This document shows positions 29,595 through 41,709 of a stretch of 64,000 bases of DNA, piece after piece (the first letter of the stretch is position 1; each line of letters starts with the position of its first letter). This stretch comes from Comamonadaceae bacterium (GTDB lineage: Bacteria; Pseudomonadota; Gammaproteobacteria; Burkholderiales; Burkholderiaceae_C), in contig JAIYBB010000004.1 in NCBI GenBank assembly GCA_027488735.1, positions 310,001-374,000 of the forward strand, written 5' to 3'. Under the pieces are notes generated by a model. The model saw only the letters and a program-made list of their open reading frames with translations. It was not told the DNA's origin and searched no databases. Position numbers and translations under genes: made by a program.

Positions 29595-31010
29595 ATGAAC
29601 CTTAAAACCTCAGCTTGGCCTTTGACAAACTGGGTGACCCACATACAGTGGTTTGCCCAGTGGATGCGTTTGGTTTGCATCGCGCTGTGGCGCAAATTGT
29701 TGGGCGCATTCAACCTCAACGACGGTCGTTGGGGCCGCAGTGATGAGCAACCCCAAAATATTTCCAATGGCTCGGAGCCAAGCAATAACCCGCCACCCGA
29801 AGGAAATCGCAGACCCCCTAGCGGCAATAACGGCCCGCCAGATTTGGACGAACTGTGGCGTGATTTGAACCGTAAATTGGGACAGTTATTTGGTGGCAAG
29901 CGCGGACCTGGTGCTCCACCGCCCGGTTCCGGCGGCGGCTTTCCTGAGCCCTTCAAAAATGCCGGTGTAGGTCTCAGTTTGATACTGGGTGTGTTTTTTC
30001 TTATTTGGCTGGCTACTGGGTTTTTTATTGTCCAAGAGGGTCAGCAAGCTGTCATTACCCAGTTCGGGCGCTACCACAGCACCGCAGGCGCTGGTTTCAA
30101 TTGGCGCATGCCTTACCCGATCCAACGCCACGAAGTGGTGTTCGTCACGCAAATTCGTTCCTTGGACATTGGCCGCGACTCCATCATCAAAGCCACTGGT
30201 TTGCGTGAGTCAGCCATGCTGACCGAGGATGAAAACATTGTCGAGATCAAATTTGCCGTTCAATACCGCTTGACCGATGCACGTGCCTATTTGTTTGAAA
30301 GCAAAAACCCGACAGACGCGGTGATTCAAGCCGCAGAAACCGCGGTGCGTGAAGTGGTCGGAAAAATGCGAATGGACGCGGCTTTGTCAGAAGACCGCGA
30401 GCAAATTGCGCCGCGCGTGCGCATGATCATGCAAACCATATTGGACCGCTACAAAGTGGGCATAGAAGTTGTGGGAATCAATTTGCAGCAAGGCGGTGTG
30501 CGGCCTCCCGAGCAGGTGCAGGCCGCGTTTGACGATGTGCTCAAAGCCGGCCAAGAACGCGAGCGCGCCAAGAATGAAGCCGAGGCCTATGCCAATGACG
30601 TGGTGCCCCGCGCAGTCGGTTCAGCCTCCCGTTTGAAGGAAGAAGCCGATGCGTACAAATCGCGTATCGTGGCACAGGCTCAAGGTGATGCTCAGCGTTT
30701 TCGTTCCCTTTACAGCGAATACCAAAAGGCGCCACAGGTCACCCGCGATCGTCTGTATATCAATGCGATGAGAGAGATGTACAGCAATGTCACCAAAGTG
30801 TTGGTGGAGTCGCGGCAAGGCTCAAACATGCTGTACTTACCGCTGGACAAAATCATGCAATTGAACAATGCCAGCGCTGCTGACTTGTCGGCACCTGCAG
30901 CATCCACCATGAACGATTCATCTTCCAGTGGTTCTGTGCCATCTCCGGCCACCATTGAAAGCACCAGCCGCAGCCGTGACACTCGGCAGCGCGACCGTGA
31001 CTCCCGTTAA
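29595..31010 (+). CDS. hflK: HflK, FtsH protease regulator subunit
   Basis: A 471-residue SPFH/band-7 membrane protein that with HflC forms a large assembly caging the FtsH protease. The family N-terminus FNLNDGRWGR appears only at about residue 39, so the ATG used here may be too early; starts at an internal ATG (codon 24) or at TTG codons near residue 35 are possible. A Gly/Pro-rich stretch is followed by one membrane helix (LSLILGVFFLIWLATGFFIV), then the SPFH domain and a coiled coil. A low-complexity Ser-rich tail ends the chain. hflC follows 12 bases later. Confidence 0.93.
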   Translation: MNLKTSAWPLTNWVTHIQWFAQWMRLVCIALWRKLLGAFNLNDGRWGRSDEQPQNISNGSEPSNNPPPEGNRRPPSGNNGPPDLDELWRDLNRKLGQLFGGKRGPGAPPPGSGGGFPEPFKNAGVGLSLILGVFFLIWLATGFFIVQEGQQAVITQFGRYHSTAGAGFNWRMPYPIQRHEVVFVTQIRSLDIGRDSIIKATGLRESAMLTEDENIVEIKFAVQYRLTDARAYLFESKNPTDAVIQAAETAVREVVGKMRMDAALSEDREQIAPRVRMIMQTILDRYKVGIEVVGINLQQGGVRPPEQVQAAFDDVLKAGQERERAKNEAEAYANDVVPRAVGSASRLKEEADAYKSRIVAQAQGDAQRFRSLYSEYQKAPQVTRDRLYINAMREMYSNVTKVLVESRQGSNMLYLPLDKIMQLNNASAADLSAPAASTMNDSSSSGSVPSPATIESTSRSRDTRQRDRDSR

Positions 31011-31022
31011 GGCGTATCAGAC

Positions 31023-31910
31023 ATGAACAAAATTGGTTTATACATTTCATCGCTATTGTTGGCTTTGCTCATTTTTAGCTCGACTGTGTTTGTCGTGGAC
31101 CAACGCCAGTATGGTGTGGTGTATTCGCTTGGGCAGATCAAAAAAGTGATCACCGAGCCGGGTTTGAATTTCAAATTTCCCCCGCCGTTTCAAAACGTGA
31201 ATTTCATCGACAAGCGCTTGCTGACGCTAGACAACGCTGACTCTGAACCCATGCTGACAGCAGAAAAGCAACGCATGGTGATTGACTGGTTTGTGCGCTG
31301 GCGCATATCTGACCCGTCTCAGTACATTCGTAACGTCGGTTTGGACGAAAAAGCCGGGGCTCAGCAACTCACCCGCGTGGTTCGCAATGCTTTCCAAGAA
31401 GAAATCAACAAACGCACCGTGAAAGACCTGCTGTCTCTCAAGCGTGAGGATTTGATGGTGGATGTCAAGCGTGAAGTGATCGAAATCGTCAAAGGCTCAA
31501 ACCCTTGGGGTATTGACGTGGTCGATGTACGCATTACCCGAGCGGACTATGTGGACACCATCACTGAATCGGTCTACCGCCGCATGGAAGCTGAGCGAAA
31601 GCGCGTAGCGAATGAATTGCGTTCTACCGGTGCTGCTGAGGGCGAAAAAATCCGTGCCGATGCAGACCGCCAACGCGAAGTGACTTTGGCCAATGCATAC
31701 CGCGATGCCCAAAAAATAAAAGGTGAGGGTGATGCAGAAGCGGCTCGTTTATATGCCGACGCATTTGGCAAGGACGTGCAATTTGCACAGTTCTACCAAA
31801 GCATTGAAGCCTACAAATCCAGCTTCAATAAAAAATCTGATGTGATGGTGCTTGATCCCAGCAGTGAATTTTTCAAAGCCATGCGGGGCGGAGCATCCTC
31901 CAAGAAATAA
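31023..31910 (+). CDS. hflC: HflC, FtsH protease regulator subunit
   Basis: A 295-residue SPFH-domain partner of HflK with a single N-terminal membrane helix (about residues 4-24) and the typical VDQRQYGVVYSLGQIK opening, then a long charged helix (RRMEAERKRVANELRS, GAAEGEKIRADADRQREV). HflKC modulates FtsH degradation of membrane proteins. The DUF2065 small membrane gene often found between hflC and hisZ is not present in the 152-base gap that follows. Confidence 0.95.
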   Translation: MNKIGLYISSLLLALLIFSSTVFVVDQRQYGVVYSLGQIKKVITEPGLNFKFPPPFQNVNFIDKRLLTLDNADSEPMLTAEKQRMVIDWFVRWRISDPSQYIRNVGLDEKAGAQQLTRVVRNAFQEEINKRTVKDLLSLKREDLMVDVKREVIEIVKGSNPWGIDVVDVRITRADYVDTITESVYRRMEAERKRVANELRSTGAAEGEKIRADADRQREVTLANAYRDAQKIKGEGDAEAARLYADAFGKDVQFAQFYQSIEAYKSSFNKKSDVMVLDPSSEFFKAMRGGASSKK

Positions 31911-32006
31911 CTTCGCATTTTCACGGCGATGAACAGGCCTGTCAGCGGCTGATTCCCGGGTTGGGGTGCTCGGTTAACACCCTGAGCGCGCCCCGTCTTC
32001 GGCTCT

Positions 32007-32037
32007 TTGCCTGAGCCCTCTCCCAGATCGGTAGAAT
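32007..32037 (+). promoter_or_regulatory. Possible sigma-70 promoter of hisZ-purA
   Basis: TTGCCT (32007-32012) and TAGAAT (32032-32037) with a 19-base spacer lie 25 bases before the hisZ ATG. The -10 matches consensus at five of six positions; the spacer is longer than ideal, so this is tentative. Confidence 0.35.
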
Positions 32038-32062
32038 CGACTTTTTAACAGCATTGCACACT

Positions 32063-33217
32063 ATGGCTGCCTGGGTTTTGCCGGATCATATCGCTGACAT
32101 TTTGCCTTCTGAGGCTCGGCACATTGAAGAACTGAGGCGACTGTGCTTGGACACTGCGCGAGGCTTTGGTTATGAATTGGTCATGCCGCCTTTGCTTGAA
32201 CACACCGAATCCTTGCTGCCTGGCAGCAACAGCGCCCAGGATTTACAAACCTTCAAGATGGTCGACCAACTCTCTGGTCGCACCTTGGGTTTGCGCATAG
32301 ACACCACGCCCCAAACAGCACGTATTGATGCCCATTTGCTCAACCGCCAGGGTGTGACCCGGCTTTGCTACTGCGGCCCGGTGGTTCACACCTTGCCCGC
32401 CAGTCCGTATGCAACACGCGAGCCATTGCAAATGGGCGCTGAAATTTATGGCCACGACGGCCTTGAAGCCGACCTTGAGATTTTGCAATTGGCCACCCAA
32501 AGTCTTCGCGCCAGCCACTTGACCGAGTTCTATGTGGACCTGAGCCACGCGCGTATATTGCCTGCCTTGCTTGCGGGCCACGCGTTGACCGAGGCGCAGC
32601 TTCAATCCGTGACCCAGGCGCTCACCCACAAAAACATCAGTGCCATGCGCGAATTGGGCAAGCAATTGCCAAGCAATTTGGCCCAGGCACTTTTGGCTTT
32701 GGTGCAAATGTATGGTGGGCTTGAAGTGTTGACACACGCCAAAACCGAATTCGCTGCATGGCCACAAGTGCTCAAGGCGCTTGACGAATTGGCTTGGCTG
32801 GCTGGCCATGCCAACCAAGCGGTCAGCATCGATTTGGCTGATTTACGCGGTTATGCGTACTACAGCGGGCCGAGATTTTCCATGTTTGTGCCTGATACCA
32901 GCGATGCCTTGGTGCGTGGCGGCAGATACGATGAAATTGGTGCAGTGTTCGGTCGCAAGCGTTCCGCGGTGGGCTTTAGCCTTGACATCAAAGTGTTGGT
33001 CGGCTTGCTTCCGCACCCCCAGCCTCAAGCGGCTATTCGAGCCCCGTGGAGCGAAGACCCCAAATTGACCCAAGCGATCGCGCAATTGCGCGCGCAAGGC
33101 CACACGGTGGTGTGTCTCTTGCCCGGCCACGAGAGCGTTGTGGACGAATTCCACTGCGACCGTGAATTGACCCAACACCAAGGTGCGTGGACTGTGCGCC
33201 CTTTGCACAGCAACTGA
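32063..33217 (+). CDS. hisZ: ATP phosphoribosyltransferase regulatory subunit HisZ
   Basis: A 384-residue HisS-like protein without the anticodon-binding domain. It begins [15 protein letters not shown] and has the class II core pieces [12 protein letters not shown] and [14 protein letters not shown], but lacks the tRNA synthetase C-terminal domain. HisZ pairs with the short form of HisG to catalyse and regulate the first histidine step, so this genome should encode a short HisG. The ATG at 32063 is chosen over a TTG three codons upstream. Between hflC and purA is its conserved location. Confidence 0.93.
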   Translation: MAAWVLPDHIADILPSEARHIEELRRLCLDTARGFGYELVMPPLLEHTESLLPGSNSAQDLQTFKMVDQLSGRTLGLRIDTTPQTARIDAHLLNRQGVTRLCYCGPVVHTLPASPYATREPLQMGAEIYGHDGLEADLEILQLATQSLRASHLTEFYVDLSHARILPALLAGHALTEAQLQSVTQALTHKNISAMRELGKQLPSNLAQALLALVQMYGGLEVLTHAKTEFAAWPQVLKALDELAWLAGHANQAVSIDLADLRGYAYYSGPRFSMFVPDTSDALVRGGRYDEIGAVFGRKRSAVGFSLDIKVLVGLLPHPQPQAAIRAPWSEDPKLTQAIAQLRAQGHTVVCLLPGHESVVDEFHCDRELTQHQGAWTVRPLHSN

Positions 33218-34606
<1,389 letters not shown>

Positions 34607-34621
34607 AATGCGAGCCATGAC

Positions 34622-35146
34622 ATGCTAACTGAAGACGGAAAACACCTGTATGTGTCGTATGACGAATACAACAACCTGATAGAAAAGCTGGCGATAAAAA
34701 TCCACCAGTCTGAATGGGAATTCGACACCATCTTGTGTTTGGCCAGAGGCGGCATGCGCCCCGGCGATGTGTTGTCGCGTATTTTTGACAAACCTTTGGC
34801 CATCATGTCCACCAGCTCATACCGTTCCGAAGGCGGAACTGTGCAAGGCCATTTAGACATTGCGCGCTACATCACCACACCCCAAGGTGAGATTGCTGGA
34901 AGGGTGCTGTTGGTCGATGATTTGGCCGATTCTGGCCACACCTTGAACGCTGTCATCGATTTATTGAAAAACAATTATTCGCCCATCACTGAGCTGCGCA
35001 GCGCCGTGATTTGGACCAAAGGCGTTTCCAGTTTTATGCCAGATTTTTCAGTGGAATTTTTACCCACCAATCCTTGGATACATCAACCGTTTGAAGCCTA
35101 CGACACCTTGCGTCCTGTGCATTTGTTGGAGAAGTGGCGGGTTTGA
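34622..35146 (+). CDS. Purine-type phosphoribosyltransferase
   Basis: A 174-residue type I phosphoribosyltransferase. The PRPP-binding motif VLLVDDLADSGHTL is at about residues 95-108 and the N-terminal LCLARGGMRPGDVLSR is the flexible-loop region. It probably salvages hypoxanthine, guanine or xanthine, in keeping with its place right after purA. Assignment among Hpt, Gpt or related enzymes is not possible by eye. The start at 34622 lies 15 bases after the purA stop. Confidence 0.85.
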   Translation: MLTEDGKHLYVSYDEYNNLIEKLAIKIHQSEWEFDTILCLARGGMRPGDVLSRIFDKPLAIMSTSSYRSEGGTVQGHLDIARYITTPQGEIAGRVLLVDDLADSGHTLNAVIDLLKNNYSPITELRSAVIWTKGVSSFMPDFSVEFLPTNPWIHQPFEAYDTLRPVHLLEKWRV

Positions 35147-35149
35147 GGC

Positions 35150-36391
35150 ATGAAGCCTGATACTGCGCTGATTCACCACGGTTACATTGCGCCGCAGGAA
35201 TTTCAGTCTCCGCAAATAGCGGTGCATAAGGCCTCATCGGTTTTTTTTCCTAATGTCTCAGCCATGCGCGATCGCAATTGGTTAGACAAAACCGGCTACA
35301 CCTACGGCTTGCATGGCACGCCGACCACTTTCACCCTAGAAGAAAGATTGTGTCAACTTGAAGGTGCCAAGCATGCTGTGCTCTTGCCTAGTGGGTTGGC
35401 GGCATTGGCACAAGTGAATTTGGCTTTGCTCAAGTCGGGTGATGAAATTCTGATCCCGGACAATGCCTATGCCCCTTTGAAATCGTTGGCCGAGGTGGAG
35501 TTGGCGCGTTGGGGCATCAGTCACCAGTATTACGACCCGATGCATCCCGAGACTTTGGCGCAAACCATCAGTCCGCAAACCCGTTTGGTGTGGTTAGAAG
35601 TACCTGGCTCGGTCACACTTGAATTCCCTGATTTACCCGCGTTGCTTCGCATATGCCAATCGCATGGCGTGTTGACTGCTTTGGACAACACTTGGGGCGC
35701 CGGCGTGGCGTTTCCACCGTTCAATTTTTGCGATGCAGCGGACCCACACCAACGCGGTGTCGACATCAGCGTGCATGCGTTGACCAAGTACCCAAGCGGC
35801 GGAGGAGATGTGCTGATGGGCAGTGTCACCACTTGCCGCGACGATTTGGCCAAGACGCTCAAGCTCAGTCACATGCGATTGGGGTATGGGGTGGGTGGCA
35901 ATGACGCAGAGTTGGTTTTGCGATCTTTGCCCACCATGGACATGCGCTACAAAGCGCAGGATGCAAGTTGTCGACAGGTGGCTGCATGGTGTTTGCAGCA
36001 ACCTGCATTTGCCCAAGTGTTGCATCCGGCGGTTGCAACTTCACCTGGCCATGTCCATTGGCGCGATCTGTGCGCACAAGCGCCAGCAGTGGATGCGCCC
36101 GTGCACCCAGGAGGCGCCGCCGCCAGTTTGCTGGGCTTGCGTTTTCATTCGCGCTTTAAGCAATCGCAAGTAGATGATTTTTGCAACCGATTGGCATTGT
36201 TCAAATTGGCTTTCAGTTGGGCCGGCCCCATCAGTTTGGTGGTGCCGTACGAATTGAAATCTATGCGCCAAATGGCCAAGCCTGCCCTGCTCGAAGGCGG
36301 TTATGTACGTCTTTCCATCGGCTTAGAAAACCCCCAAGATTTGATTGACGATTTGGCGCAAGCCTTAAAGCTGTTTCATCAACCAAATTGA
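35150..36391 (+). CDS. metC: Cystathionine beta-lyase-like PLP enzyme
   Basis: A 413-residue enzyme of the Cys/Met metabolism PLP family. The PLP lysine is in VHALTKYPSGGGDVLMGSV near residue 211, and the SGLAALAQVNLALLKSGDEIL and EVPGSVTLEFPDLP segments are characteristic of MetC rather than MetB. It would cleave cystathionine to homocysteine, pyruvate and ammonia. It follows the phosphoribosyltransferase by three bases and its 3' end overlaps the convergent mnmH gene by 13 bases. Confidence 0.88.
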   Translation: MKPDTALIHHGYIAPQEFQSPQIAVHKASSVFFPNVSAMRDRNWLDKTGYTYGLHGTPTTFTLEERLCQLEGAKHAVLLPSGLAALAQVNLALLKSGDEILIPDNAYAPLKSLAEVELARWGISHQYYDPMHPETLAQTISPQTRLVWLEVPGSVTLEFPDLPALLRICQSHGVLTALDNTWGAGVAFPPFNFCDAADPHQRGVDISVHALTKYPSGGGDVLMGSVTTCRDDLAKTLKLSHMRLGYGVGGNDAELVLRSLPTMDMRYKAQDASCRQVAAWCLQQPAFAQVLHPAVATSPGHVHWRDLCAQAPAVDAPVHPGGAAASLLGLRFHSRFKQSQVDDFCNRLALFKLAFSWAGPISLVVPYELKSMRQMAKPALLEGGYVRLSIGLENPQDLIDDLAQALKLFHQPN

Positions 36392-37458
36392 CCCAGTAGT
36401 TTGGCAGCCAAGGCTTGCATGCTGTTGCTGTGCCGGTCTGCCAACTGTGCAGGTTCAGCATGCGACATTTGCACAAAATTTCTTGCCACCGATTTGGCGT
36501 AAGTGGGGTCGTAGTGGTGCAGCAACAAGTCTCTGACCACGGGTTCAACCTCGGCTTGCGCCAACTGGGCGCGCCATGCATTCACCACGGTTTTGCCTTT
36601 GAGTTCCGTCAGCAAAGACAGCCGTTGCGCAAACAATTCATGGTCATTGGCAAAAAACGCATAGTCTTCTAACAATAGCTTCACACGTTCATCGTCGCTC
36701 AGTTGCAAGTCAATGCAAGGGCTTTGTCGCATGGCATCCATCAGCACTTGAGGCACGGCCACGTTGCCCACTTTTTTACTCTCTGCTTCAACGAAAACTG
36801 TTTTTTGTGGGTCAAACTGTCGCAGTTTGTTCCAGACCAATGTGTCGAAATGTTTTTGGCTGGGTTGGGCCACTCCGGGAATACGACCCAGCACAGAACT
36901 GCGATGGCGAGCCAGCTCTTCCAAGTCAAGCACCTGCGCACCGCAGGCTGTCAATGCATGCAGCAAGCGGGTTTTGCCCGACCCCGTAGGTCCCGTGATG
37001 ATGCGCAAATGCAAACCTGCGACCAATCGCGAAATATCCTGCAACATGGCGGCTCGAAATGCTTTGTATCCCCCTTCAATCAGCCACACCCGAAAACCGA
37101 TTTGGCCCAGCACCAGCGCCAACGAGCCACTGCGTTTACCGCCACGCCAACAGTAGATCAACGGCTGCCAATCTTTGGACAAACCCATGACCGAGTGTTC
37201 GATATGCCGAGCAATGTTGGAAGCTACCAGCATGGCGCCGAGTTTGTTGGCTTCAAAAGAACTGACTTGCTTGTACAAGGTACCCACGCGGATACGTTCT
37301 TCGTTGGTCAATGAAGGCCAGTTGATGGCGCCAGGCAAATGGTCGAGTGCAAATTCATCTTCGGTGCGAGCATCAATGATGTCGCTGAATCCGTTGTCAG
37401 AAGATAGACGCCGCATGCGTTCGATAGCGGCTTGGGCACTGATGGGGTGTGCCGCCAT
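36379..37458 (-). CDS. mnmH: tRNA 2-selenouridine synthase
   Basis: A 359-residue protein with an N-terminal rhodanese domain (catalytic Cys in IYCWRGGKRSGSLA) and a C-terminal P-loop domain (GPTGSGKTRLL), the MnmH/SelU layout. It geranylates or selenates 2-thiouridine at the wobble position of certain tRNAs using selenophosphate. The ATG at 37458 overlaps the stop of tesA as TGATG, which fits coupled translation; a frame nine codons longer would overlap tesA. The selenophosphate synthetase gene selD, a usual neighbour, is not in the window. Confidence 0.93.
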   Translation of the reverse strand: MAAHPISAQAAIERMRRLSSDNGFSDIIDARTEDEFALDHLPGAINWPSLTNEERIRVGTLYKQVSSFEANKLGAMLVASNIARHIEHSVMGLSKDWQPLIYCWRGGKRSGSLALVLGQIGFRVWLIEGGYKAFRAAMLQDISRLVAGLHLRIITGPTGSGKTRLLHALTACGAQVLDLEELARHRSSVLGRIPGVAQPSQKHFDTLVWNKLRQFDPQKTVFVEAESKKVGNVAVPQVLMDAMRQSPCIDLQLSDDERVKLLLEDYAFFANDHELFAQRLSLLTELKGKTVVNAWRAQLAQAEVEPVVRDLLLHHYDPTYAKSVARNFVQMSHAEPAQLADRHSNSMQALAAKLLGQFG

Positions 37459-38105
37459 CAGAGCATTCTCTTGAGCACGGGCCACACGTTGGACAAGATG
37501 ATGGGATGCGCTTGTGCTTTGGGATGGATACGGTCGGGTTGAAACAACGCGGTGGGGTCAGCGGCATCGGCAACACCTTTGAGCAAGAAAGGGACGAGTT
37601 GCGTGCGTTGCTGCTGGCTGATGCGAACAAACATTCGGCTGAATTCTTTCGCGTACTCTTGGCCGTAGTTGGGGGGGACTTGCATGCCTATCAAGAGCAC
37701 ACTTGCCTTGGCCTTATGGCAGGCGGCGACCATTTGTATGAGGTTGTTTTCAGTGGTTTTGAGTGCAAAGCCGCGCAAGGCATCGTTACCACCGAGCTCA
37801 ATCACCACCACTTTCGGCTGGTGCTGCTGCAGCAGTGCGGACAAACGCGCCAAGCCACCAGCGGTGGTGTCGCCACTGATGCTGGCATTGACCACTTGCC
37901 ATTGCGGCTTGTCTTTGGCCAATTGTTTGCCCAACAAGGCCACCCAACCCGCGCCTCTGGCAATGCCATATTCCGCGCTCAAGGAGTCTCCCACCACCAA
38001 AATATGTGGGGACTTTGCGGTGCCTAAGGCATGCGATGAAAGACCTAGCGCAAACAAGCCTACAGCCAGCCGGTTAAAGTCCCTTCGTCTCAACACGGAA
38101 TTCAC
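37458..38105 (-). CDS. tesA: SGNH-type arylesterase/lysophospholipase TesA
   Basis: A 215-residue GDSL/SGNH hydrolase with a signal sequence containing RRRDFNR (possible Tat-type export) and a hydrophobic segment to about residue 30. Catalytic Ser41 is in VVGDSLSAEYG, the Gly/Asn oxyanion residues are in ELGGNDALRG, and the Asp-x-x-His is in PDRIHPKAQAHP. It hydrolyses acyl esters in the periplasm. Only three bases separate its start from the divergent ybbA-type ABC gene, the classic tesA/ybbA arrangement. Confidence 0.92.
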   Translation of the reverse strand: MNSVLRRRDFNRLAVGLFALGLSSHALGTAKSPHILVVGDSLSAEYGIARGAGWVALLGKQLAKDKPQWQVVNASISGDTTAGGLARLSALLQQHQPKVVVIELGGNDALRGFALKTTENNLIQMVAACHKAKASVLLIGMQVPPNYGQEYAKEFSRMFVRISQQQRTQLVPFLLKGVADAADPTALFQPDRIHPKAQAHPIILSNVWPVLKRML

Positions 38106-38108
38106 GGA

Positions 38109-38786
38109 ATGTCCTCAGCTTTGATCTCGGTCTCACATTTGTACAAATCGGTGACGGATGCCGCCGGTACCCTAGATATTCTCCGCGATATTGATTTCAC
38201 CTTGATGCCAAAGGAGACTGTGGCGATAGTCGGCGCATCTGGCTCGGGTAAAAGCACCTTGCTGACCATCATGGCTGGCTTGGACACACCAACCCGCGGA
38301 ACGGTGCATTTGGCGGGCCAAGATATGTTCTCGCTGGACGAAGACCAGCGTGCCGCAATGCGCGCCAAACACATCGGATTTGTTTTTCAAAGCTTTCAGC
38401 TGTTGGCACCTTTGACCGCGCTTGAAAACGTCATGTTGCCCTTGGAGCTCGCTGGGCATTCAGACCCCAAGCCCTTGGCCTGCGAAATGCTGGCTCGGGT
38501 TGGCTTGGCAGAGCGGTTGAACCACTATCCCAAAGTCATGAGCGGCGGCGAACAACAACGCGTGGCTTTGGCAAGGGCTTTTGTGGTCAAGCCGCAGGTG
38601 CTGCTGGCGGACGAGCCCACGGGCAGTTTGGACCATGCCACAGGGGAGACCATCATGCAGTTGATGTTGAATTTGAACCAAGAGTTGGGCACCACATTGG
38701 TTTTGGTCACGCACGACTTGGCGCTGAGCCGGCGCTGCGACCGTCGATTGGTGATGGAAGCGGGACGCGCGAGTTGGCAGCCCTGA
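38109..38786 (+). CDS. ybbA: ABC transporter ATP-binding protein, YbbA/LolD type
   Basis: A 225-residue ATPase of the MacB/LolD class. Walker A is GASGSGKST at 42-50, the signature is MSGGEQQRVALARA near residue 143, Walker B is VLLADEPTG, and the switch histidine is in LVTHD. In E. coli the partner permease YbbP follows; here the next gene is smpB on the opposite strand, so the ATPase has no adjacent permease. The permease must be elsewhere or the ATPase serves another mechanotransmission-type partner. Confidence 0.9.
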   Translation: MSSALISVSHLYKSVTDAAGTLDILRDIDFTLMPKETVAIVGASGSGKSTLLTIMAGLDTPTRGTVHLAGQDMFSLDEDQRAAMRAKHIGFVFQSFQLLAPLTALENVMLPLELAGHSDPKPLACEMLARVGLAERLNHYPKVMSGGEQQRVALARAFVVKPQVLLADEPTGSLDHATGETIMQLMLNLNQELGTTLVLVTHDLALSRRCDRRLVMEAGRASWQP

Positions 38787-38789
38787 GCG

Positions 38790-39263
38790 TTAGCGAGTGC
38801 GTTGTTTCATGGCGCGCTCAACCTCGCGCTTGCCTTCGCGGTCTTTGATGGTGTCGCGTTTGTCGTGTTCGGCTTTGCCTTTTGCCAATGCGATTTCGCA
38901 TTTGATGCGGCCATTTTTCCAATGCAAGTTCAGCGGCACCAATGTGTAGCCCTTTTGCTCCACCTTGCCGATCAAACGCCGGATCTCCTCTTTGTGCAGC
39001 AGCAATTTGCGTGAGCGTATGGCGTCGGGGTTGACGTGGGTGGATGCGGTTTTCAACGGATTGATTTGGCATCCGATGACAAACATTTCGCCATTTCGAA
39101 TCACCACATAGCCGTCGGTCAGTTGGACTTTTCCCTCGCGCGCAGCCTTCACCTCCCAGCCTTCCAGCACCATGCCTGCCTCAAGGCGTTCTTCAAAAAA
39201 ATAGTTGAAGGCGGCTTTTTTGTTGTCCGCGATCCGGGTTTGGGGTGCTGTTTTGCTGGCCAT
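38790..39263 (-). CDS. smpB: SsrA-binding protein SmpB
   Basis: A 157-residue SmpB with the expected oligonucleotide-binding barrel ([33 protein letters not shown]) and a basic C-terminal tail ([18 protein letters not shown]). It delivers tmRNA to stalled ribosomes. The ATG at 39263 gives the normal MASK N-terminus; a frame 15 codons longer would overlap the divergent ratA gene region. tmRNA itself is not visible in this window. smpB and ratA diverge, a conserved pairing. Confidence 0.96.
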   Translation of the reverse strand: MASKTAPQTRIADNKKAAFNYFFEERLEAGMVLEGWEVKAAREGKVQLTDGYVVIRNGEMFVIGCQINPLKTASTHVNPDAIRSRKLLLHKEEIRRLIGKVEQKGYTLVPLNLHWKNGRIKCEIALAKGKAEHDKRDTIKDREGKREVERAMKQRTR

Positions 39264-39334
39264 GAGAGAGAAAAATAAACAAGACGGGGTCTTTACAATT
39301 GCCCGCAACGCCAGTGTGGCATGAACTGCATTCT

Positions 39335-39769
39335 ATGAAAACCATTGAGAAGTCCGTATTGATCTGGTTCAGTGCCCGTGAAATGTTCGATTTGATCGTT
39401 GACGTGCCGTCGTATCCGCAGTTTTTGCCCTGGTGCGACAAGGCTGAAATACTCAGTACCACCGACACCGGCATGACCGCGCGCATCGGTATGGCGTTTG
39501 GCGGTTTACATAAAAGTTTCACCACCACCAACACGCACATCGATGGACGCCAGGTCAAACTCGATTTGCTTGACGGCCCGTTCAAACACCTCACCGGTGT
39601 CTGGGACTTCATTCCGTTGGGCGAAGAACAAGCCTGCCGGGTCGAGTTGAAACTCTCTTACAGCTTTGACTCTATGTTTGGTGCCATCGTCGGGCCAGTA
39701 TTTGACAAGATTGCTTCCACCTTGGTGGATGCTTTTGTCAAGCGAGCTGAAGCGGTTTATCAGCGGTGA
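39335..39769 (+). CDS. ratA: RatA/COQ10-type START-like protein
   Basis: A 144-residue polyketide-cyclase/START fold protein of the RatA/Coq10 family: the opening KTIEKSVLIWFSAREMFDLIVDVPSYPQFLPWC is typical (only MFDLIVDVPSYPQFLPWC is diagnostic). Databases call it a toxin, but the family is mainly linked to ubiquinone binding and respiration. It starts at the ATG at 39335 and overlaps the rnfH-type gene by four bases. The smpB-ratA-rnfH order is conserved in proteobacteria. Confidence 0.92.
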   Translation: MKTIEKSVLIWFSAREMFDLIVDVPSYPQFLPWCDKAEILSTTDTGMTARIGMAFGGLHKSFTTTNTHIDGRQVKLDLLDGPFKHLTGVWDFIPLGEEQACRVELKLSYSFDSMFGAIVGPVFDKIASTLVDAFVKRAEAVYQR

Positions 39770-40098
39770 ATATAGAAATTGTGTGGTCCCCCGCCCAGCG
39801 TCAGGTGCAGGCATTGGTGTGGCAGGCAGACGCCGGTGCCACTGTCGCGCAGGCCATGGCTTTTTTGCATCTGCATTGCGCTGCTTTTGCGGCGCAGTCG
39901 GCGCAACCATGGCAAGTCGCTGTCTGGGGCAAACCGGTTGAAATGACGCATGCCTTGCAAGATGGCGACAGACTCGAAGTGCTCAGGCCTTTGCGGGTCG
40001 ACCCCAAAGTGGCCAGACGCGAGCGGTTTCAACGCCAAGGCGCAAAAACCGCGGGCTTGTTTGCCAAGCGACGTGCCGGCGCCAAGCCAGGTTATTGA
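39766..40098 (+). CDS. RnfH family protein
   Basis: A 110-residue UPF0125/RnfH protein with a ubiquitin-like fold. Signature pieces are NIEIVWSPAQRQ near the start, VWGKPVEMTHALQDGDRLEVLRPL, and the basic tail KVARRERFQRQGAK. Its role is not established; it usually follows ratA. The GTG start at 39766 overlaps the ratA stop (GTGA). Confidence 0.9.
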   Translation: MNIEIVWSPAQRQVQALVWQADAGATVAQAMAFLHLHCAAFAAQSAQPWQVAVWGKPVEMTHALQDGDRLEVLRPLRVDPKVARRERFQRQGAKTAGLFAKRRAGAKPGY

Positions 40099-40149
40099 GC
40101 CCATATAACGATGCTTTTTTATTCATTTGGCAGATGTATCGGGTTTTGA

Positions 40150-41670
<1,521 letters not shown>

Positions 41671-41709
41671 TTTTCCCTAAGACTTGTCTGTCTGCATTTC
41701 AGAACTTCC

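Noticed and set aside
39335..39769. RatA as a toxin of a toxin-antitoxin pair with the following small gene
   Set aside because: The sequence is a START/Coq10-type fold and the neighbour is RnfH-like; the toxin label is not supported by anything seen here.
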